From Marinomonas algarum (GTDB taxonomy: Bacteria > Pseudomonadota > Gammaproteobacteria > Pseudomonadales > Marinomonadaceae), in contig NZ_JAJATW010000001.1 of the NCBI RefSeq assembly GCF_020532605.1, positions 124,001-188,000 of the forward strand: DNA of 64,000 nucleotides, read 5' to 3'. Made by a program: the position numbers and the translations under genes. Each line of letters starts with the position of its first letter. The stretch's first letter is position 1. Positions 29,322-39,585 of the stretch are shown piece by piece. The notes below the pieces were generated by a model that saw only the letters and a program-made list of their open reading frames with translations, was not told the DNA's origin and made no database searches.

Positions 29322-30779
29322 ATGCAAACAGCACTCTATATCAATGGTCGTTACCAAGAAGCCACCTCTGGTGAAACCTTTAACAGCATCAATCCAGCAA
29401 CCGGAGACGTCCTAGCGGAAGTACAACAAGCCTCTCTCGCTGATGTTGACTCTGCGGTCGAATCGGCCAAAGCGGGCTTTAAGGTGTGGTCATCCATGAG
29501 CGGTGTTGAAAGAGGCAGAATATTAATGCGAGCGGTTGCCCTCCTTCGAGAGCGGAATGATGAACTGGCGCTTTTAGAAGTGCTGGACACGGGCAAACCC
29601 TTACAAGAAGCCAACTGCGTTGATATCGTCACGGGCGCAGATGTCATTGAATATTACGCCGGTCTGGCTCCAACATTGCACGGACAACAGCAAGATCTAG
29701 GCGGCAATAACTTTTTTTACAGTCGCCGTGAACCCCTTGGCATCTGCGCAGGCATTGGTGCTTGGAACTATCCGATTCAAATTGCCATGTGGAAATCAGG
29801 CCCTGCCCTTGCAGCCGGCAATTGCATGATCTTTAAACCTTCAGAGGAAACCCCTCTGAGTGTTCTGAAACTCGCTGAAATATTCACCGAAGCGGGCTTA
29901 CCTGATGGTGTTTTTAACGTAGTACAAGGTGACTATCGCGTGGGTCAAGCCCTATCCCGTCATCCAGAAATCGCCAAAGTCTCTTTTACCGGTGAATGCG
30001 GTACCGGAAAAAAAGTCATGGCCGATGCCGCCGGTTCATTAAAAGAAGTGACAATGGAGCTGGGGGGCAAATCTCCTTTAATCGTCTTCGAAGATGCTGA
30101 CATTGATAACGCCGTCTCCGGAGCCATGTTGGCCAATTTTTATACTCAAGGCGAAGTATGTACAAACGGCACTCGAGTCTTTGTTCATGACGCCATCTAC
30201 GATGAGTTTGTGCAAAAGATCGTTGAACGTACTAAAAAAATGATCATTGGTGACCCAACGGATTTAGACACCCAAGTAGGCGCACTCATTTCAGCAGAAC
30301 ACCTAGGAAAAGTATTGTCTGCCATAGATGACGCAAAAGCCGCCGGCGCTCGCTTGGCATGCGGTGGAGAGCGGGTTACAGACCATCCTTTCGACAAGGG
30401 CTTCTTCGTACAGCCAACGGTTTTTGTCGACTGCACCGACGATATGCCGAATGTGAAAGAAGAGATCTTTGGGCCAGTTATGTCCATTCTACGCTTCAGC
30501 GACGAAGAAGAAGTCATTCAGCGAGCCAATGATACCGAGTATGGTTTGGCTGCCGGGTTATTTTCAACCGACTTCTCGCGCGCTCATCGTGTTATTGCAC
30601 GTCTCCAAGCGGGCATTTGCTGGATCAATACTTGGGGCGCCTCTCCTGCAGAAATGCCCGTCGGCGGTTACAAGCAATCGGGCATCGGTCGTGAAAACGG
30701 CATGGAAACGCTGAATCATTACACTCAAGTCAAAAGCGTTTATGTAGAACTGGGCAACGTTGAGTGTCCTTACCAGTAA
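29322..30779 (+). CDS. betB: Betaine-aldehyde dehydrogenase
   Basis: 485 residues. Aldehyde dehydrogenase features: cofactor region [26 protein letters not shown]-type motif ([13 protein letters not shown]), the general base Glu in [10 protein letters not shown], and the catalytic Cys in [11 protein letters not shown]. It oxidises betaine aldehyde to glycine betaine. First gene of a bet-cho cluster, three bases before the next open frame. Confidence 0.95.
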   Translation: MQTALYINGRYQEATSGETFNSINPATGDVLAEVQQASLADVDSAVESAKAGFKVWSSMSGVERGRILMRAVALLRERNDELALLEVLDTGKPLQEANCVDIVTGADVIEYYAGLAPTLHGQQQDLGGNNFFYSRREPLGICAGIGAWNYPIQIAMWKSGPALAAGNCMIFKPSEETPLSVLKLAEIFTEAGLPDGVFNVVQGDYRVGQALSRHPEIAKVSFTGECGTGKKVMADAAGSLKEVTMELGGKSPLIVFEDADIDNAVSGAMLANFYTQGEVCTNGTRVFVHDAIYDEFVQKIVERTKKMIIGDPTDLDTQVGALISAEHLGKVLSAIDDAKAAGARLACGGERVTDHPFDKGFFVQPTVFVDCTDDMPNVKEEIFGPVMSILRFSDEEEVIQRANDTEYGLAAGLFSTDFSRAHRVIARLQAGICWINTWGASPAEMPVGGYKQSGIGRENGMETLNHYTQVKSVYVELGNVECPYQ

Positions 30780-30803
30780 CCTTTGACGATGGGCGATCTA
30801 AAA

Positions 30804-32531
30804 ATGTCAGATAAAAATACTTACGATTACATCATCATTGGTGCTGGTTCAGCGGGCTGCGTCTTGGCTAACCGCCTTACCGAAGACGGCAAACACACGG
30901 TTTTACTGTTAGAAGCGGGTGGCAGCGACAAAAGTCTGTTTATTCAGATGCCAACTGCCCTTTCTTATCCCATGAATACGCCAAAATACGCTTGGCAATT
31001 TCATAGCGAAAAGGAACCCTTTTTAGATTATCGCGCCATGCACTGCCCTAGAGGCAAGGTATTGGGCGGCGGGTCTTCGATTAATGGCATGGTGTATGTG
31101 CGTGGGCATGCCTGTGATTTTGATGAATGGCAAGAACACGGCGCACACGGCTGGAGCTATCAGGACTGTCTGCCCTATTTTAAGAAGGCAGAAAGTTGGG
31201 ACAAAGGGGGCGACGAATACAGAGGGAGCAATGGCCCTCTGGCCACTTGCAATGGCAATGACATGGCACTCAATCCGCTTTATCAGGCCTTCATTAATGC
31301 AGGTAAAGACGCAGGCTACCCGACAACCGAAGACTATAACGGCTTCCGTCAGGAAGGGTTTGGCGCCATGCACATGACCGTAAAAAATGGTGTGCGTGCC
31401 TCCACCTCTAATGCCTACTTACGCGATGCATTGAAACGCCCGAACCTGACACTGTTAAGCGGCGTATTGACGCGAAAAGTGCTGTTAGACGGCAAGCAAG
31501 CTGTTGGTGTGCAATACGAGCAAAACGGCCAAGTCAATGAAGTGTTGGCTAACAAAGAAGTCATTTCAGCCGCGGGTTCCATTGGCTCGCCACAACTTTT
31601 ACAACTGTCAGGCATCGGCCCTGAAGACGTTCTGCAATCCGCAGGTGTGCCGGTTGTCCAGCATTTGCCAGGGGTCGGAGAAAATCTACAAGATCACTTA
31701 GAAGTCTATTTTCAATACCATTGTAAACAACCCATCACCCTAAACAGTAAGCTTAACCTGGTCAGTAAAGGCCTTATTGGCTCACGCTGGATGATGTTTA
31801 AGAGCGGACTGGGCGCCACCAACCACTTTGAATCTTGCGGCTTTATTCGCTCAAGAGCCAATATAAAATGGCCGAATATTCAATACCATTTTTTACCCGC
31901 GGCGATGCGCTATGACGGCGGAAAAGCCATTGATGGGCATGGTTTTCAGGTTCACGTAGGACCGAATAAACCACAAAGCCGTGGGCGCGTCTGGATTACC
32001 TCTTCGGACCCTAAAACCTTTCCCAAAATTTTATTCAACTACATTGGTACACCGCAAGATAAGCAAGATTGGCGCGACACCATCCGTCTTACGCGCGAAT
32101 TGCTCAACCAACCGGCTATGGATGCGTTTCGAGGTGAAGAAATTCAACCAGGCACACAGATAACGTCCGATGAAGCAATCGACCAGTGGGTTCGTGAGAA
32201 TGTTGAAAGCGCGTATCACCCTTCTTGCACTTGTAAGATGGGCAGCGATGACGACGCCATGGCGGTTGTCGATAACCAATGCCGTGTAAGAGGGATCAAA
32301 CACCTTCGTATCGTCGACTCTTCTGTTTTCCCAACCATTCCAAACGGCAACCTCAATGCGCCAACGATTATGGTGGCCGAAAAAGCCGCAGACATGATTT
32401 TAGGCAAGCCCGCTTTAGAAAAGACCGATGTTGACATCTGGATTGATGACCAATGGCAAAGTCGACAACGCCTAGGCAAGCCCAAACGTGCTTTAGGCAA
32501 ACCACTTGAACAAACGCAATCAGAATCGTAA
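30804..32531 (+). CDS. betA: Choline dehydrogenase (GMC flavoprotein)
   Basis: 575 residues from the ATG at 30804 ([15 protein letters not shown]); an earlier TTG/ATG in the same frame is possible. The FAD-binding motif [13 protein letters not shown], the GMC signature [20 protein letters not shown] and the C-terminal active-site block [13 protein letters not shown] with catalytic histidine, then [14 protein letters not shown], are present. It oxidises choline to betaine aldehyde at the membrane. Confidence 0.95.
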   Translation: MSDKNTYDYIIIGAGSAGCVLANRLTEDGKHTVLLLEAGGSDKSLFIQMPTALSYPMNTPKYAWQFHSEKEPFLDYRAMHCPRGKVLGGGSSINGMVYVRGHACDFDEWQEHGAHGWSYQDCLPYFKKAESWDKGGDEYRGSNGPLATCNGNDMALNPLYQAFINAGKDAGYPTTEDYNGFRQEGFGAMHMTVKNGVRASTSNAYLRDALKRPNLTLLSGVLTRKVLLDGKQAVGVQYEQNGQVNEVLANKEVISAAGSIGSPQLLQLSGIGPEDVLQSAGVPVVQHLPGVGENLQDHLEVYFQYHCKQPITLNSKLNLVSKGLIGSRWMMFKSGLGATNHFESCGFIRSRANIKWPNIQYHFLPAAMRYDGGKAIDGHGFQVHVGPNKPQSRGRVWITSSDPKTFPKILFNYIGTPQDKQDWRDTIRLTRELLNQPAMDAFRGEEIQPGTQITSDEAIDQWVRENVESAYHPSCTCKMGSDDDAMAVVDNQCRVRGIKHLRIVDSSVFPTIPNGNLNAPTIMVAEKAADMILGKPALEKTDVDIWIDDQWQSRQRLGKPKRALGKPLEQTQSES

Positions 32532-32573
32532 GCACCACACGATAAAACACTATTTTAATAAAAGGACAGTGAC

Positions 32574-33551
32574 ATGACATCACGACAGGAAAAAAACACA
32601 CTCATTCGCCCTAAACTAGCACGCTTAACCTGTATGGTTGGCCTCACCGTCGCGACCAGCTTGGCCGCGCCTGCCGCGTTCGCGGAACAATGCAGCACCG
32701 TGCGCTTCTCTGACGTAGGCTGGACTGACATTACCGCAACAACCGCCGTTGCGACGGAATTGGTTAATGGCATGGGGTATCAATCTTCCACACAGCTTCT
32801 TTCAGTGCCGGTTACGTATACCTCTCTTTCAAATGGAGACATCGACGTATTCCTAGGTAACTGGATGCCAACAATGGAAGCCGACATCGCCAAATACCGA
32901 GAAAATGGCACGGTTGAAACGGTTCGCGCGAACCTTGAAGGTGCAAAATATACCCTCGCCGTGCCTCAATATGCTTATGATGCTGGCTTAAAAAGCTTCG
33001 CTGACATCGCTAAATTTAAAGGCGAACTGAAAAATCGTATCTATGGCATCGAGCCTGGTAACGACGGCAACCGTCTTATTCAAAGCATGATTGACGACAA
33101 CGCTTTTGGTCTTAAAGGCTTCAAATTGGTTGAATCCAGTGAGGCGGGTATGATTTCTCAGGTTTCACGTTCGGCTAAACGTGAGCAGTGGGTTGTCTTC
33201 TTAGGTTGGGCTCCTCATCCAATGAATGCCAATATAGACATGACTTACCTATCGGGTGGTGATGACTTTTTTGGCCCTAATTATGGTGGCGCCAGTGTTC
33301 ATACAAACGTACGAAAAAACTACACGCAAGAATGCCCGAACGTTGGAACTTTGTTGAAAAACTTGTCTTTTTCTTTAGAAATGGAGAACGAGATTATGGG
33401 TTCTATTCTTAATGACGGCATGAAACCAAAAGTTGCCGCTCGCACTTGGTTACAAGCAAATCCAGAGGCATTAAACGACTGGCTTGAAGGCGTTACAACG
33501 AAAAACGGCGACGCAGCATTGCCAGCAGTTCGCAACTATCTTGACCTTTAA
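32574..33551 (+). CDS. choX: Choline/betaine ABC transporter substrate-binding protein
   Basis: 325 residues, signal peptide ending near AAPAAFAEQC. The mature part is an OpuAC-type binding protein (VRFSDVGWTDITATTAVATEL; VFLGNWMPTMEADI; FLGWAPHPMN) with tryptophan residues placed to form the aromatic cage for a trimethylammonium group. Preceded by AAAGGACAGTGAC. The neighbouring genes make choline the likely substrate. Confidence 0.92.
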   Translation: MTSRQEKNTLIRPKLARLTCMVGLTVATSLAAPAAFAEQCSTVRFSDVGWTDITATTAVATELVNGMGYQSSTQLLSVPVTYTSLSNGDIDVFLGNWMPTMEADIAKYRENGTVETVRANLEGAKYTLAVPQYAYDAGLKSFADIAKFKGELKNRIYGIEPGNDGNRLIQSMIDDNAFGLKGFKLVESSEAGMISQVSRSAKREQWVVFLGWAPHPMNANIDMTYLSGGDDFFGPNYGGASVHTNVRKNYTQECPNVGTLLKNLSFSLEMENEIMGSILNDGMKPKVAARTWLQANPEALNDWLEGVTTKNGDAALPAVRNYLDL

Positions 33552-33638
33552 TTCAATCTAGAGATCTCATTCAATACTCCAATATTCAGTGCATTTGCAC
33601 TGTTTATTGGATATCTACGTGTAAAAAAAGGCCATTCT

Positions 33639-34484
33639 ATGAATTGGATTACAGAACATAAAATACCCCTCGGTGATTGGACAGAAGCGTTTATTGATTG
33701 GTTAACATTTAATGCTGCAGGTTTTTTCGATGCTATTTCTCTTTCCTTAGAGTGGGTTATTCTCACGGTTGTTGAACTGTTCCAGTGGCTTCCTCCTTAC
33801 GTTCCTATGATTATGACGGCCGCCATTGCTTGGGCCCTGCATCGCAGTCTCTCTTTGGTCATCTTTGTGGTTGTCGCTTTATTACTCATCCTGAATTTGG
33901 GTTACTGGCAAGAGATGATTGAAACCTTTGTCTTGGTATTAACCGCCACCACACTGTCGGTAGTAATGGGGGTTCCGATTGGTATTTTGGCGGCCCATAA
34001 ACCAAAGCTATACACCTTCATGCGCCCTGTGCTCGATATGATGCAAACCATTCCCACCTTCGTCTACCTTATACCGACCTTAGTGTTGTTTGGTTTAGGG
34101 GTTGTGCCCGGCCTTATTTCCACCATTATCTTCGCCATCGCTGCGCCCATTCGCTTGACCTATCTTGGTATCAGCAAAGTGCCTGACAACCTCATTGAAG
34201 CCGGTAAAGCCTTTGGCGCGACACCGTCAAAACTGCTTTTTAAGGTCGAACTACCCGCCGCCATGCCCAGCATTATGGCCGGAATCACCCAGTGCATCAT
34301 GCTGTCCTTGTCCATGGTAGTCATAGCCGCACTCGTGGGCGCAGATGGCCTCGGCAAACCCGTTATCCGCGCACTCAACACGGTCAATATTTCTCAAGGT
34401 TTTGAAGCCGGACTCGCTATTGTGCTGGTTGCCATCATTCTTGATCGTATCTTTAAAAAACCCGGCGCCAAAGAGGAAGGTTAA
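33639..34484 (+). CDS. choW: Choline ABC transporter permease
   Basis: 281 residues with about six membrane helices and the cytoplasmic coupling loop KAFGATPSKLLFKVELPAAMPSIMAG. The helix PMIMTAAIAWALHRSLSL and the motif QTIPTFVYLIPTLVLFGLG fit the ProW/OpuAB family. Transports with choX and choV; the next gene starts two bases after its stop. Confidence 0.93.
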   Translation: MNWITEHKIPLGDWTEAFIDWLTFNAAGFFDAISLSLEWVILTVVELFQWLPPYVPMIMTAAIAWALHRSLSLVIFVVVALLLILNLGYWQEMIETFVLVLTATTLSVVMGVPIGILAAHKPKLYTFMRPVLDMMQTIPTFVYLIPTLVLFGLGVVPGLISTIIFAIAAPIRLTYLGISKVPDNLIEAGKAFGATPSKLLFKVELPAAMPSIMAGITQCIMLSLSMVVIAALVGADGLGKPVIRALNTVNISQGFEAGLAIVLVAIILDRIFKKPGAKEEG

Positions 34485-34486
34485 TC

Positions 34487-35689
34487 ATGTCCGCTATTAG
34501 TATTCGTAACCTTGATGTTGTATTCGGAGATCAACCGGATAACAGCCTTTCGTTGTTGGACCAAGGTAAAAACCGTCAAGAAATCATTGATTTAGGAGGC
34601 AACGTTGTCGGTGTGCACAATGCCAATCTGAATGTCGCCGAAGGTGAGATTTGCGTCCTAATGGGGTTGTCTGGCTCAGGCAAATCCAGCCTTCTTAGGG
34701 CGGTGAATGGATTGAACCCCGTGACCCGAGGAGAACTCTTAGTTCGTGACGGGGATGCCATGGTCGATATCGGCTCTTGTGATGATGCCACATTACGCAG
34801 TATGCGCACGCGTCGTATTTCTATGGTGTTTCAGAATTTCGCCCTCATGCCTTGGTTAACGGTTCTTGATAACGTGGCTTTTGGTCTAGAGATGCAAGGC
34901 ATGGGTAGAAAAGAACGCCTCGAAAAGGCAATGGAAAAGCTTGAAATGGTGGGGTTGAATGAATGGGCCGACAAATTCGCCCATGAGCTGTCTGGCGGGA
35001 TGCAACAGCGCGTTGGTTTGGCCAGAGCGTTCGCCATGGATACGGACATATTGCTAATGGATGAACCCTTTTCAGCGCTAGACCCTTTGATTCGCAGCCA
35101 ATTGCAAGATGAGTTGATCGAACTACAGCAACGCCTTAATAAAACGATCTTATTTGTCAGTCATGACCTTGATGAAGCGCTCAAAATCGGCACTAACATC
35201 GCGATTATGGAGTCAGCCAAGATCATTCAACATGGCAGCCCTGAAGAGATCGTGCTCAATCCTACCAACGAATACGTTGCGCAATTTGTTGCCCATACCA
35301 ACCCACTTAATGTGCTAAAAGGCCGTTCGTTAATGACAGAAACGAACCAACTTACGCAAGAGAATGGCACACTCGTGTTGGATTCGAATAATCAGACGTT
35401 CTTAACGACAGACTCTGCTGGCCAAGTACAGTCTGCTACGCAGCAAGGGACATCAATTCGCCTCTGCCAATGGCAAGACGGCGAAGACATTAATCAACTG
35501 CCAACGGATTCGTTCGCCATGGCAAATCCTGATATCTCTATGCGTCATGCCATCGAAATACGTTACCGTACAGGCCATCCTGTTCTTTTGGTTGAAAATG
35601 GGACGCTAGTGGGGGTTCTAGGCGATAAAAACTTTTATTACGCCCTACTCGGAAAGCATTTTACAACGGAGCAAACAGAGAACGCTTAG
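34487..35689 (+). CDS. choV: Choline ABC transporter ATP-binding protein
   Basis: 400 residues. Walker A GLSGSGKSSLL, signature ELSGGMQQRVGLARA, Walker B ILLMDEPFSALDP and the switch histidine in FVSHDLDEAL are all normal. An N-terminal stretch of about 40 residues before the core and a C-terminal extension of about 120 residues, with a single CBS-like part (MRHAIEIRYRTGHPVLLVE), may sense osmotic or ionic conditions, as in ProV/OpuAA. Confidence 0.93.
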   Translation: MSAISIRNLDVVFGDQPDNSLSLLDQGKNRQEIIDLGGNVVGVHNANLNVAEGEICVLMGLSGSGKSSLLRAVNGLNPVTRGELLVRDGDAMVDIGSCDDATLRSMRTRRISMVFQNFALMPWLTVLDNVAFGLEMQGMGRKERLEKAMEKLEMVGLNEWADKFAHELSGGMQQRVGLARAFAMDTDILLMDEPFSALDPLIRSQLQDELIELQQRLNKTILFVSHDLDEALKIGTNIAIMESAKIIQHGSPEEIVLNPTNEYVAQFVAHTNPLNVLKGRSLMTETNQLTQENGTLVLDSNNQTFLTTDSAGQVQSATQQGTSIRLCQWQDGEDINQLPTDSFAMANPDISMRHAIEIRYRTGHPVLLVENGTLVGVLGDKNFYYALLGKHFTTEQTENA

Positions 35690-35695
35690 ATAACT

Positions 35696-35757
35696 GTGTG
35701 CGACATTAATGGCAATAACTGCAACGCCAACAACAGCGCAAAATTAATATCGCACAC
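35696..35757. repeat. Long spaced inverted repeat between choV and betI
   Basis: GTGTGCGACATTAAT (35696-35710) and ATTAATATCGCACAC (35743-35757): 15-base arms with one mismatch, 32 bases apart. It begins seven bases after the choV stop and ends about 14 bases before the betI stop. It could end or protect both convergent transcripts, though no T-run is present. Confidence 0.65.
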
Positions 35758-35770
35758 CTTTATAATCAGA

Positions 35771-36352
35771 CTAGGCTAACTGCAATTCTAAATAGTTTGT
35801 CACCATTTGTTGCGCTAACTCTGTATTAATCCCTTCTGGTGACAGCGCACCTCTTAGCCAAATACCATCAATCAGCGCAGCAATACCTTGTGCGACAAAT
35901 AAGGCTTTTTCAGCCGGTAGCAATTTTTTCAACTCTAACAAGAGGTGTGATAACAAACGCTTTTCATTCACTCGCTGCAATCGAAAGAGCGCTTCATCGT
36001 GCATTGATTGAGACCAGAAGGCTAACCAAGTCTTAACCACCTTATTTTCAACCTGATTCTGAGAAAAATTACCGCCCACTATCGCTTCAATACGCAAAAC
36101 GGGATTGTCTGGTCCAGCCGCTCTTAAACGGCTTTTCACGCCTTCAGAAAGTTGCTGCAAAACCGATCGCATTGTCGCTTCGAGAAGACCGCTCTTCCCT
36201 CCGAAATAATGGTTAATAATGGCCGGTGATACGCCAGCATAGCTGCTTATCATCACCACACTCGCTTTTTGCAAGCCCACCGCATTTATCGCTTCCATTG
36301 TAGCGTCAATTAATTGCGGCTTTCTGATTTCAGGCATTCCGATCTTAGGCAT
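35771..36352 (-). CDS. betI: BetI, TetR-family repressor of the bet genes
   Basis: 193 residues. A TetR helix-turn-helix ([25 protein letters not shown]) is followed by a BetI-type C-domain; the opening [18 protein letters not shown] is characteristic. It represses choline-to-betaine genes and is released by choline. In many bacteria betI leads the betIBA operon; here it is convergent with the five genes and lies at their far end. Confidence 0.9.
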   Translation of the reverse strand: MPKIGMPEIRKPQLIDATMEAINAVGLQKASVVMISSYAGVSPAIINHYFGGKSGLLEATMRSVLQQLSEGVKSRLRAAGPDNPVLRIEAIVGGNFSQNQVENKVVKTWLAFWSQSMHDEALFRLQRVNEKRLLSHLLLELKKLLPAEKALFVAQGIAALIDGIWLRGALSPEGINTELAQQMVTNYLELQLA

Positions 36353-36555
36353 TTAATGTGATCCATAAACATAAATGAATTGTTAAATCAAAGTGCACCT
36401 ATGGCACTAAACTGTCAACCCCTCACGCCACGTTCCTAGCAGGAGCGTAAATGTAGAACTTGGCTTATCAGCAAAAATTTAAACTGTTTTACAGTAAATG
36501 AAATGGTATTTATTAGAGGTAGGAAGAATTGAATATATAAAATGGGGAGATAATA

Positions 36556-36668
36556 GGTGGCATCTCTACCAGCCGCACCTCGGCACACAAGGCCACCGCT
36601 GTGGCTGCTTCCTTCCGGACCTGACCAGATTAACGGTTTATTGTTGCGAGGGGACCAGCAGAGACACC
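36556..36668 (-). ncRNA. ffs: Signal recognition particle 4.5S RNA
   Basis: The minus strand contains the conserved apical SRP hairpin GGTCAGGTCCGGAAGG followed by AAGCAGCC. The 113-base unit begins GGTGTCTCTGCTGG and ends AGAGATGCCACC, and these ends pair with each other. It binds Ffh to target membrane proteins. The ends are set by the terminal pairing and may be off by a base or two. Confidence 0.95.
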
Positions 36669-36699
36669 ATAAAGGAGGTCTCGTTGACCTTGGTGCGCA

Positions 36700-36727
36700 A
36701 TTATACGCAGCCAATCCGAAATATCAA
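36700..36727 (-). promoter_or_regulatory. Strong sigma70 promoter for the 4.5S RNA
   Basis: On the minus strand TTGATA (36722-36727), a 16-base spacer and a perfect TATAAT (36700-36705), followed by GCGC-containing sequence like a stringent-control discriminator. Initiation would be about 25-30 bases upstream of the mature 5' end. Confidence 0.7.
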
Positions 36728-36868
36728 CCGCCTTTCTTACGTATTTTCAATTACTTAAAAAATTGTTGGATAATCTCTTGGCATTTGTCTCGTTACCTTT
36801 TCTTTGATGCTAGGTCGGCTTAGGCATTTAAGTTAAGATATTCTCTTACTTACACATAGGGAAACAGC

Positions 36869-37276
36869 ATGAGTTTAAAAGCGTACGAAAACCTTGCCAA
36901 AGGCGAAACATTGTCTCTTGATACCGTATTGGCCAATTTAAAAACCGATGAGCATGGCTTGGTTGCGGCCATCGCACAGCAACACGATACCGGCGAAGTG
37001 CTGATGCTGGCTTACATGAATGAAAAGTCCATTCGAGAAACCCTAGAAACAGGTCAAGTGTGCTACTGGTCTCGTTCCCGTCAAACCTACTGGCGTAAGG
37101 GAGAAAGCTCAGGGCACAGGCAGACCTTGGTGTCTTTGTCTTTTGACTGCGATGGTGATGCCATTTTACTGAAAGTCGATCAACAAGGCCCTGCCTGTCA
37201 CACCAATCGACGCGATTGCTTCTTTTTTACGGTAGATGGCGATCAAGTGGTCATCCGCACTGCCCCTACGCATTAG
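36869..37276 (+). CDS. hisI: Phosphoribosyl-AMP cyclohydrolase
   Basis: 135 residues. The HisI pattern is complete: VLMLAYMNEKSIRETLETG, CYWSRSRQTYWRKGESSGH, the zinc/magnesium block SFDCDGDAILLKV, and GPACHTNRRDCFF. It opens the adenine ring in histidine synthesis. It is separate from HisE and not in a his operon. Confidence 0.96.
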   Translation: MSLKAYENLAKGETLSLDTVLANLKTDEHGLVAAIAQQHDTGEVLMLAYMNEKSIRETLETGQVCYWSRSRQTYWRKGESSGHRQTLVSLSFDCDGDAILLKVDQQGPACHTNRRDCFFFTVDGDQVVIRTAPTH

Positions 37277-37350
37277 AGCGGATAGGCAAACACTGTAAAA
37301 AGGGAGTATGCTCATTTCATTAAACATCGCTGACTTGCGAGGAGAAAATC

Positions 37351-38118
37351 ATGTGTCGTTGGATGGCGTATCAAGGCCTGCCCGTTTACCTTGAATCGTT
37401 GCTTTTTAAACAGGAGCACTCGTTAATACATCAAAGCCTAAGCGCCAGAAAATCTTCTGTTACCGTCAACGCCGATGGCTTTGGGCTTGGTTGGTATGAC
37501 GAGCGGGAAGAACCTGGTCTTTACCATGAAATCCTCCCCGCTTGGAGCGACAGCAATTTAAAAAGTCTCGCGAAGCACATCAAGAGCGGGTTGTTCTTTG
37601 CTCATGTTCGAGCCTCAACCGGCACGGAAACCAGCCGAGCAAACTGCCATCCTTTTGGCTATAAAAATTGGTTATTTATGCATAATGGCCAGATTGGGGG
37701 CTATGAAGCACTGCGCTGGCAACTGGATAGACTGATACCAGAGCACCTCTATCAAGAACGCAAAGGTGCCACCGACTCCGAACTCATCTTTCTATTGATG
37801 ATCGCAAACGGTTTAGAAACACATGCCGAGCAAGCCATTCGCGTCACTCTTTTGCAAATTCTCGACCTAATGAAAGACAAAAATATCGACGAACCGTTTC
37901 GTTTTACTTCTGTTTTTTCCGATGGAAAACGCATCATTGCGGTTCGCTTTTCTAGCGACGACAAAGCCCCGAGCCTTTATGCAAAGCAATTTGATGACCA
38001 CATCGTGATTGGTTCAGAGCCACTGGATCACCGAACTGACAGCTGGACACTGGTGCCCGCAGGGCATATCGCCTACCTAGAAAACAATCACTATCACACA
38101 CACGCGTTATTCGATTAA
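37351..38118 (+). CDS. yafJ: YafJ-type class II glutamine amidotransferase
   Basis: 255 residues beginning MCRWMAYQG, where Cys2 becomes the N-terminal nucleophile after Met removal. HVRASTGTETSRANCHPF and WLFMHNGQIGGYEAL are the family substrate-site blocks. It has only the glutaminase domain; the partner or acceptor is unknown for this family. Confidence 0.92.
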   Translation: MCRWMAYQGLPVYLESLLFKQEHSLIHQSLSARKSSVTVNADGFGLGWYDEREEPGLYHEILPAWSDSNLKSLAKHIKSGLFFAHVRASTGTETSRANCHPFGYKNWLFMHNGQIGGYEALRWQLDRLIPEHLYQERKGATDSELIFLLMIANGLETHAEQAIRVTLLQILDLMKDKNIDEPFRFTSVFSDGKRIIAVRFSSDDKAPSLYAKQFDDHIVIGSEPLDHRTDSWTLVPAGHIAYLENNHYHTHALFD

Positions 38119-38148
38119 CCGCCATACGCAGCACTAAGGACAGTTCGA

Positions 38149-39426
38149 TTGCTCTTTTTATTAAAACACGGGATAAACACCCTCACCGGGTGGTTCGTAC
38201 TGGCCACGTTGGTGCTGTATTTGGGCTCAGCCTTTGACTACCTTTCTGTGCTATGGCCAACACTGGCGGCATGGATTGCCAACATGGCCATGTGGCGAAC
38301 CCTCGCCCCAAGCGCAAAACGCCAAGTGGGTTGGTTAATGGGCATTGGCCTTGCGGCACTTTCATTTGCCGCCTTTAAGGGAAACTGGATGACATGGGAA
38401 AAAATCTTTGCCGTCAACATCCCCATGCTTGCGATGTTTGTTGCTGTGTCTTTTTTGGATTTAACCAACGCAACGGATCAAGATCGCAGCTTACCAAAAG
38501 GCTTGCACGCTATTTTAAACACCGCCGTCGGTGTGCAAGTGCTGGGCGCTGTTATTAACCTATCGGCCATCATGGTTTTTGCTGATCGCATGAAAGGAGC
38601 AAAAAAGCTCACCTCTACACAACAATTTGTTTTAACACGAAATTTTTCTGCCGCCGCTTGGTGGTCACCTTTTTTCGTCGCAACAGGCGTTGCCTTGATC
38701 TATGCGCCCGGCATGGAATGGCAGAAAACCCTGATACCGGGCTTAGTCATGGGACTCATTACCGCGATACTTTCCAGTGCCGAAGCCTATCAAAAAACCA
38801 AAGGCGACTTTGAGGGCTACCCGATTCGTCGAGAAAGCTTGCTTACGCCTTTATTTTTGGCGGTGTCCGTCATTGTTGGACACTTCATTTGGCCAGACAT
38901 CAGTATCCTAGTATTAATTTGCCTATTGGCGCCTGGCGCAACCTTGCTTCTGATGAAGGCCCCTTCTCGAAAAGACCGCTTGCAACGCTTCGTTCATGAC
39001 AAACTGCCTCGAATTGGCAGCCAATTTTCGTTGTTCCTTGCCGCCGGACTGTTTTCAAGCGGCATTAGCGCCGTCATCATGAGCTACCCTGAACTCTTTA
39101 ACCTGGATAACTTCACCTTTAGTCCCGTCATGTTTGCATTGATTTTAGCGGGCATGATTTTAATGAGCCTAATTGGCGTACACCCTATTGTCACTATTGC
39201 CATCGTTAGTCCGATGTTGCTGCCCTTATCGCCAAATCCGACGTCTCTAGGATTTTTATTTCTCAGTGCTTGGGCTATTTCCGCGGGGAGCAGTGGCTTA
39301 ACAGGGGTTGGGGTCTTTATGACAAGTCGTTATCAGATACCCGCTAAAACCATTGTCAAAAACAGCGCCTTTCACGCCGTATTAATGTGGCTACTGTGCT
39401 CAATCATAAATAGTGTATTTTTATGA
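38149..39426 (+). CDS. Polytopic membrane protein, unknown transporter-like
   Basis: 425 residues with about eleven hydrophobic helices. The start is TTG at 38149 with AAGGACAG eight bases upstream; no in-frame ATG lies nearby. The conserved-looking region MSLIGVHPIVTIAIVSPMLLP followed by SAWAISAGSSGLTGVGVFMTS resembles the re-entrant half of ion-transporter-superfamily proteins, but the substrate cannot be told. It lies 31 bases after yafJ, so the two may be co-transcribed. Confidence 0.7.
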   Translation: MLFLLKHGINTLTGWFVLATLVLYLGSAFDYLSVLWPTLAAWIANMAMWRTLAPSAKRQVGWLMGIGLAALSFAAFKGNWMTWEKIFAVNIPMLAMFVAVSFLDLTNATDQDRSLPKGLHAILNTAVGVQVLGAVINLSAIMVFADRMKGAKKLTSTQQFVLTRNFSAAAWWSPFFVATGVALIYAPGMEWQKTLIPGLVMGLITAILSSAEAYQKTKGDFEGYPIRRESLLTPLFLAVSVIVGHFIWPDISILVLICLLAPGATLLLMKAPSRKDRLQRFVHDKLPRIGSQFSLFLAAGLFSSGISAVIMSYPELFNLDNFTFSPVMFALILAGMILMSLIGVHPIVTIAIVSPMLLPLSPNPTSLGFLFLSAWAISAGSSGLTGVGVFMTSRYQIPAKTIVKNSAFHAVLMWLLCSIINSVFL

Positions 39427-39585
39427 TTAAATTTACTTAAAAAGAAGTACACGCTAAATACTTGCCCTTTTGCAACATAAAACCTGTTATATTAACTTTC
39501 CTTAATATTGAACTTTATCGCTCCATTCACCACTAAATACGCGATAAAAGCCATTTCAATAATACAAGAGACACCTCAGGGATTA

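Noticed and set aside
36498-36823. Plus-strand frames around 36.5-36.8 kb as small proteins
   Set aside because: They lie across the 4.5S RNA gene, whose conserved loop is on the opposite strand.
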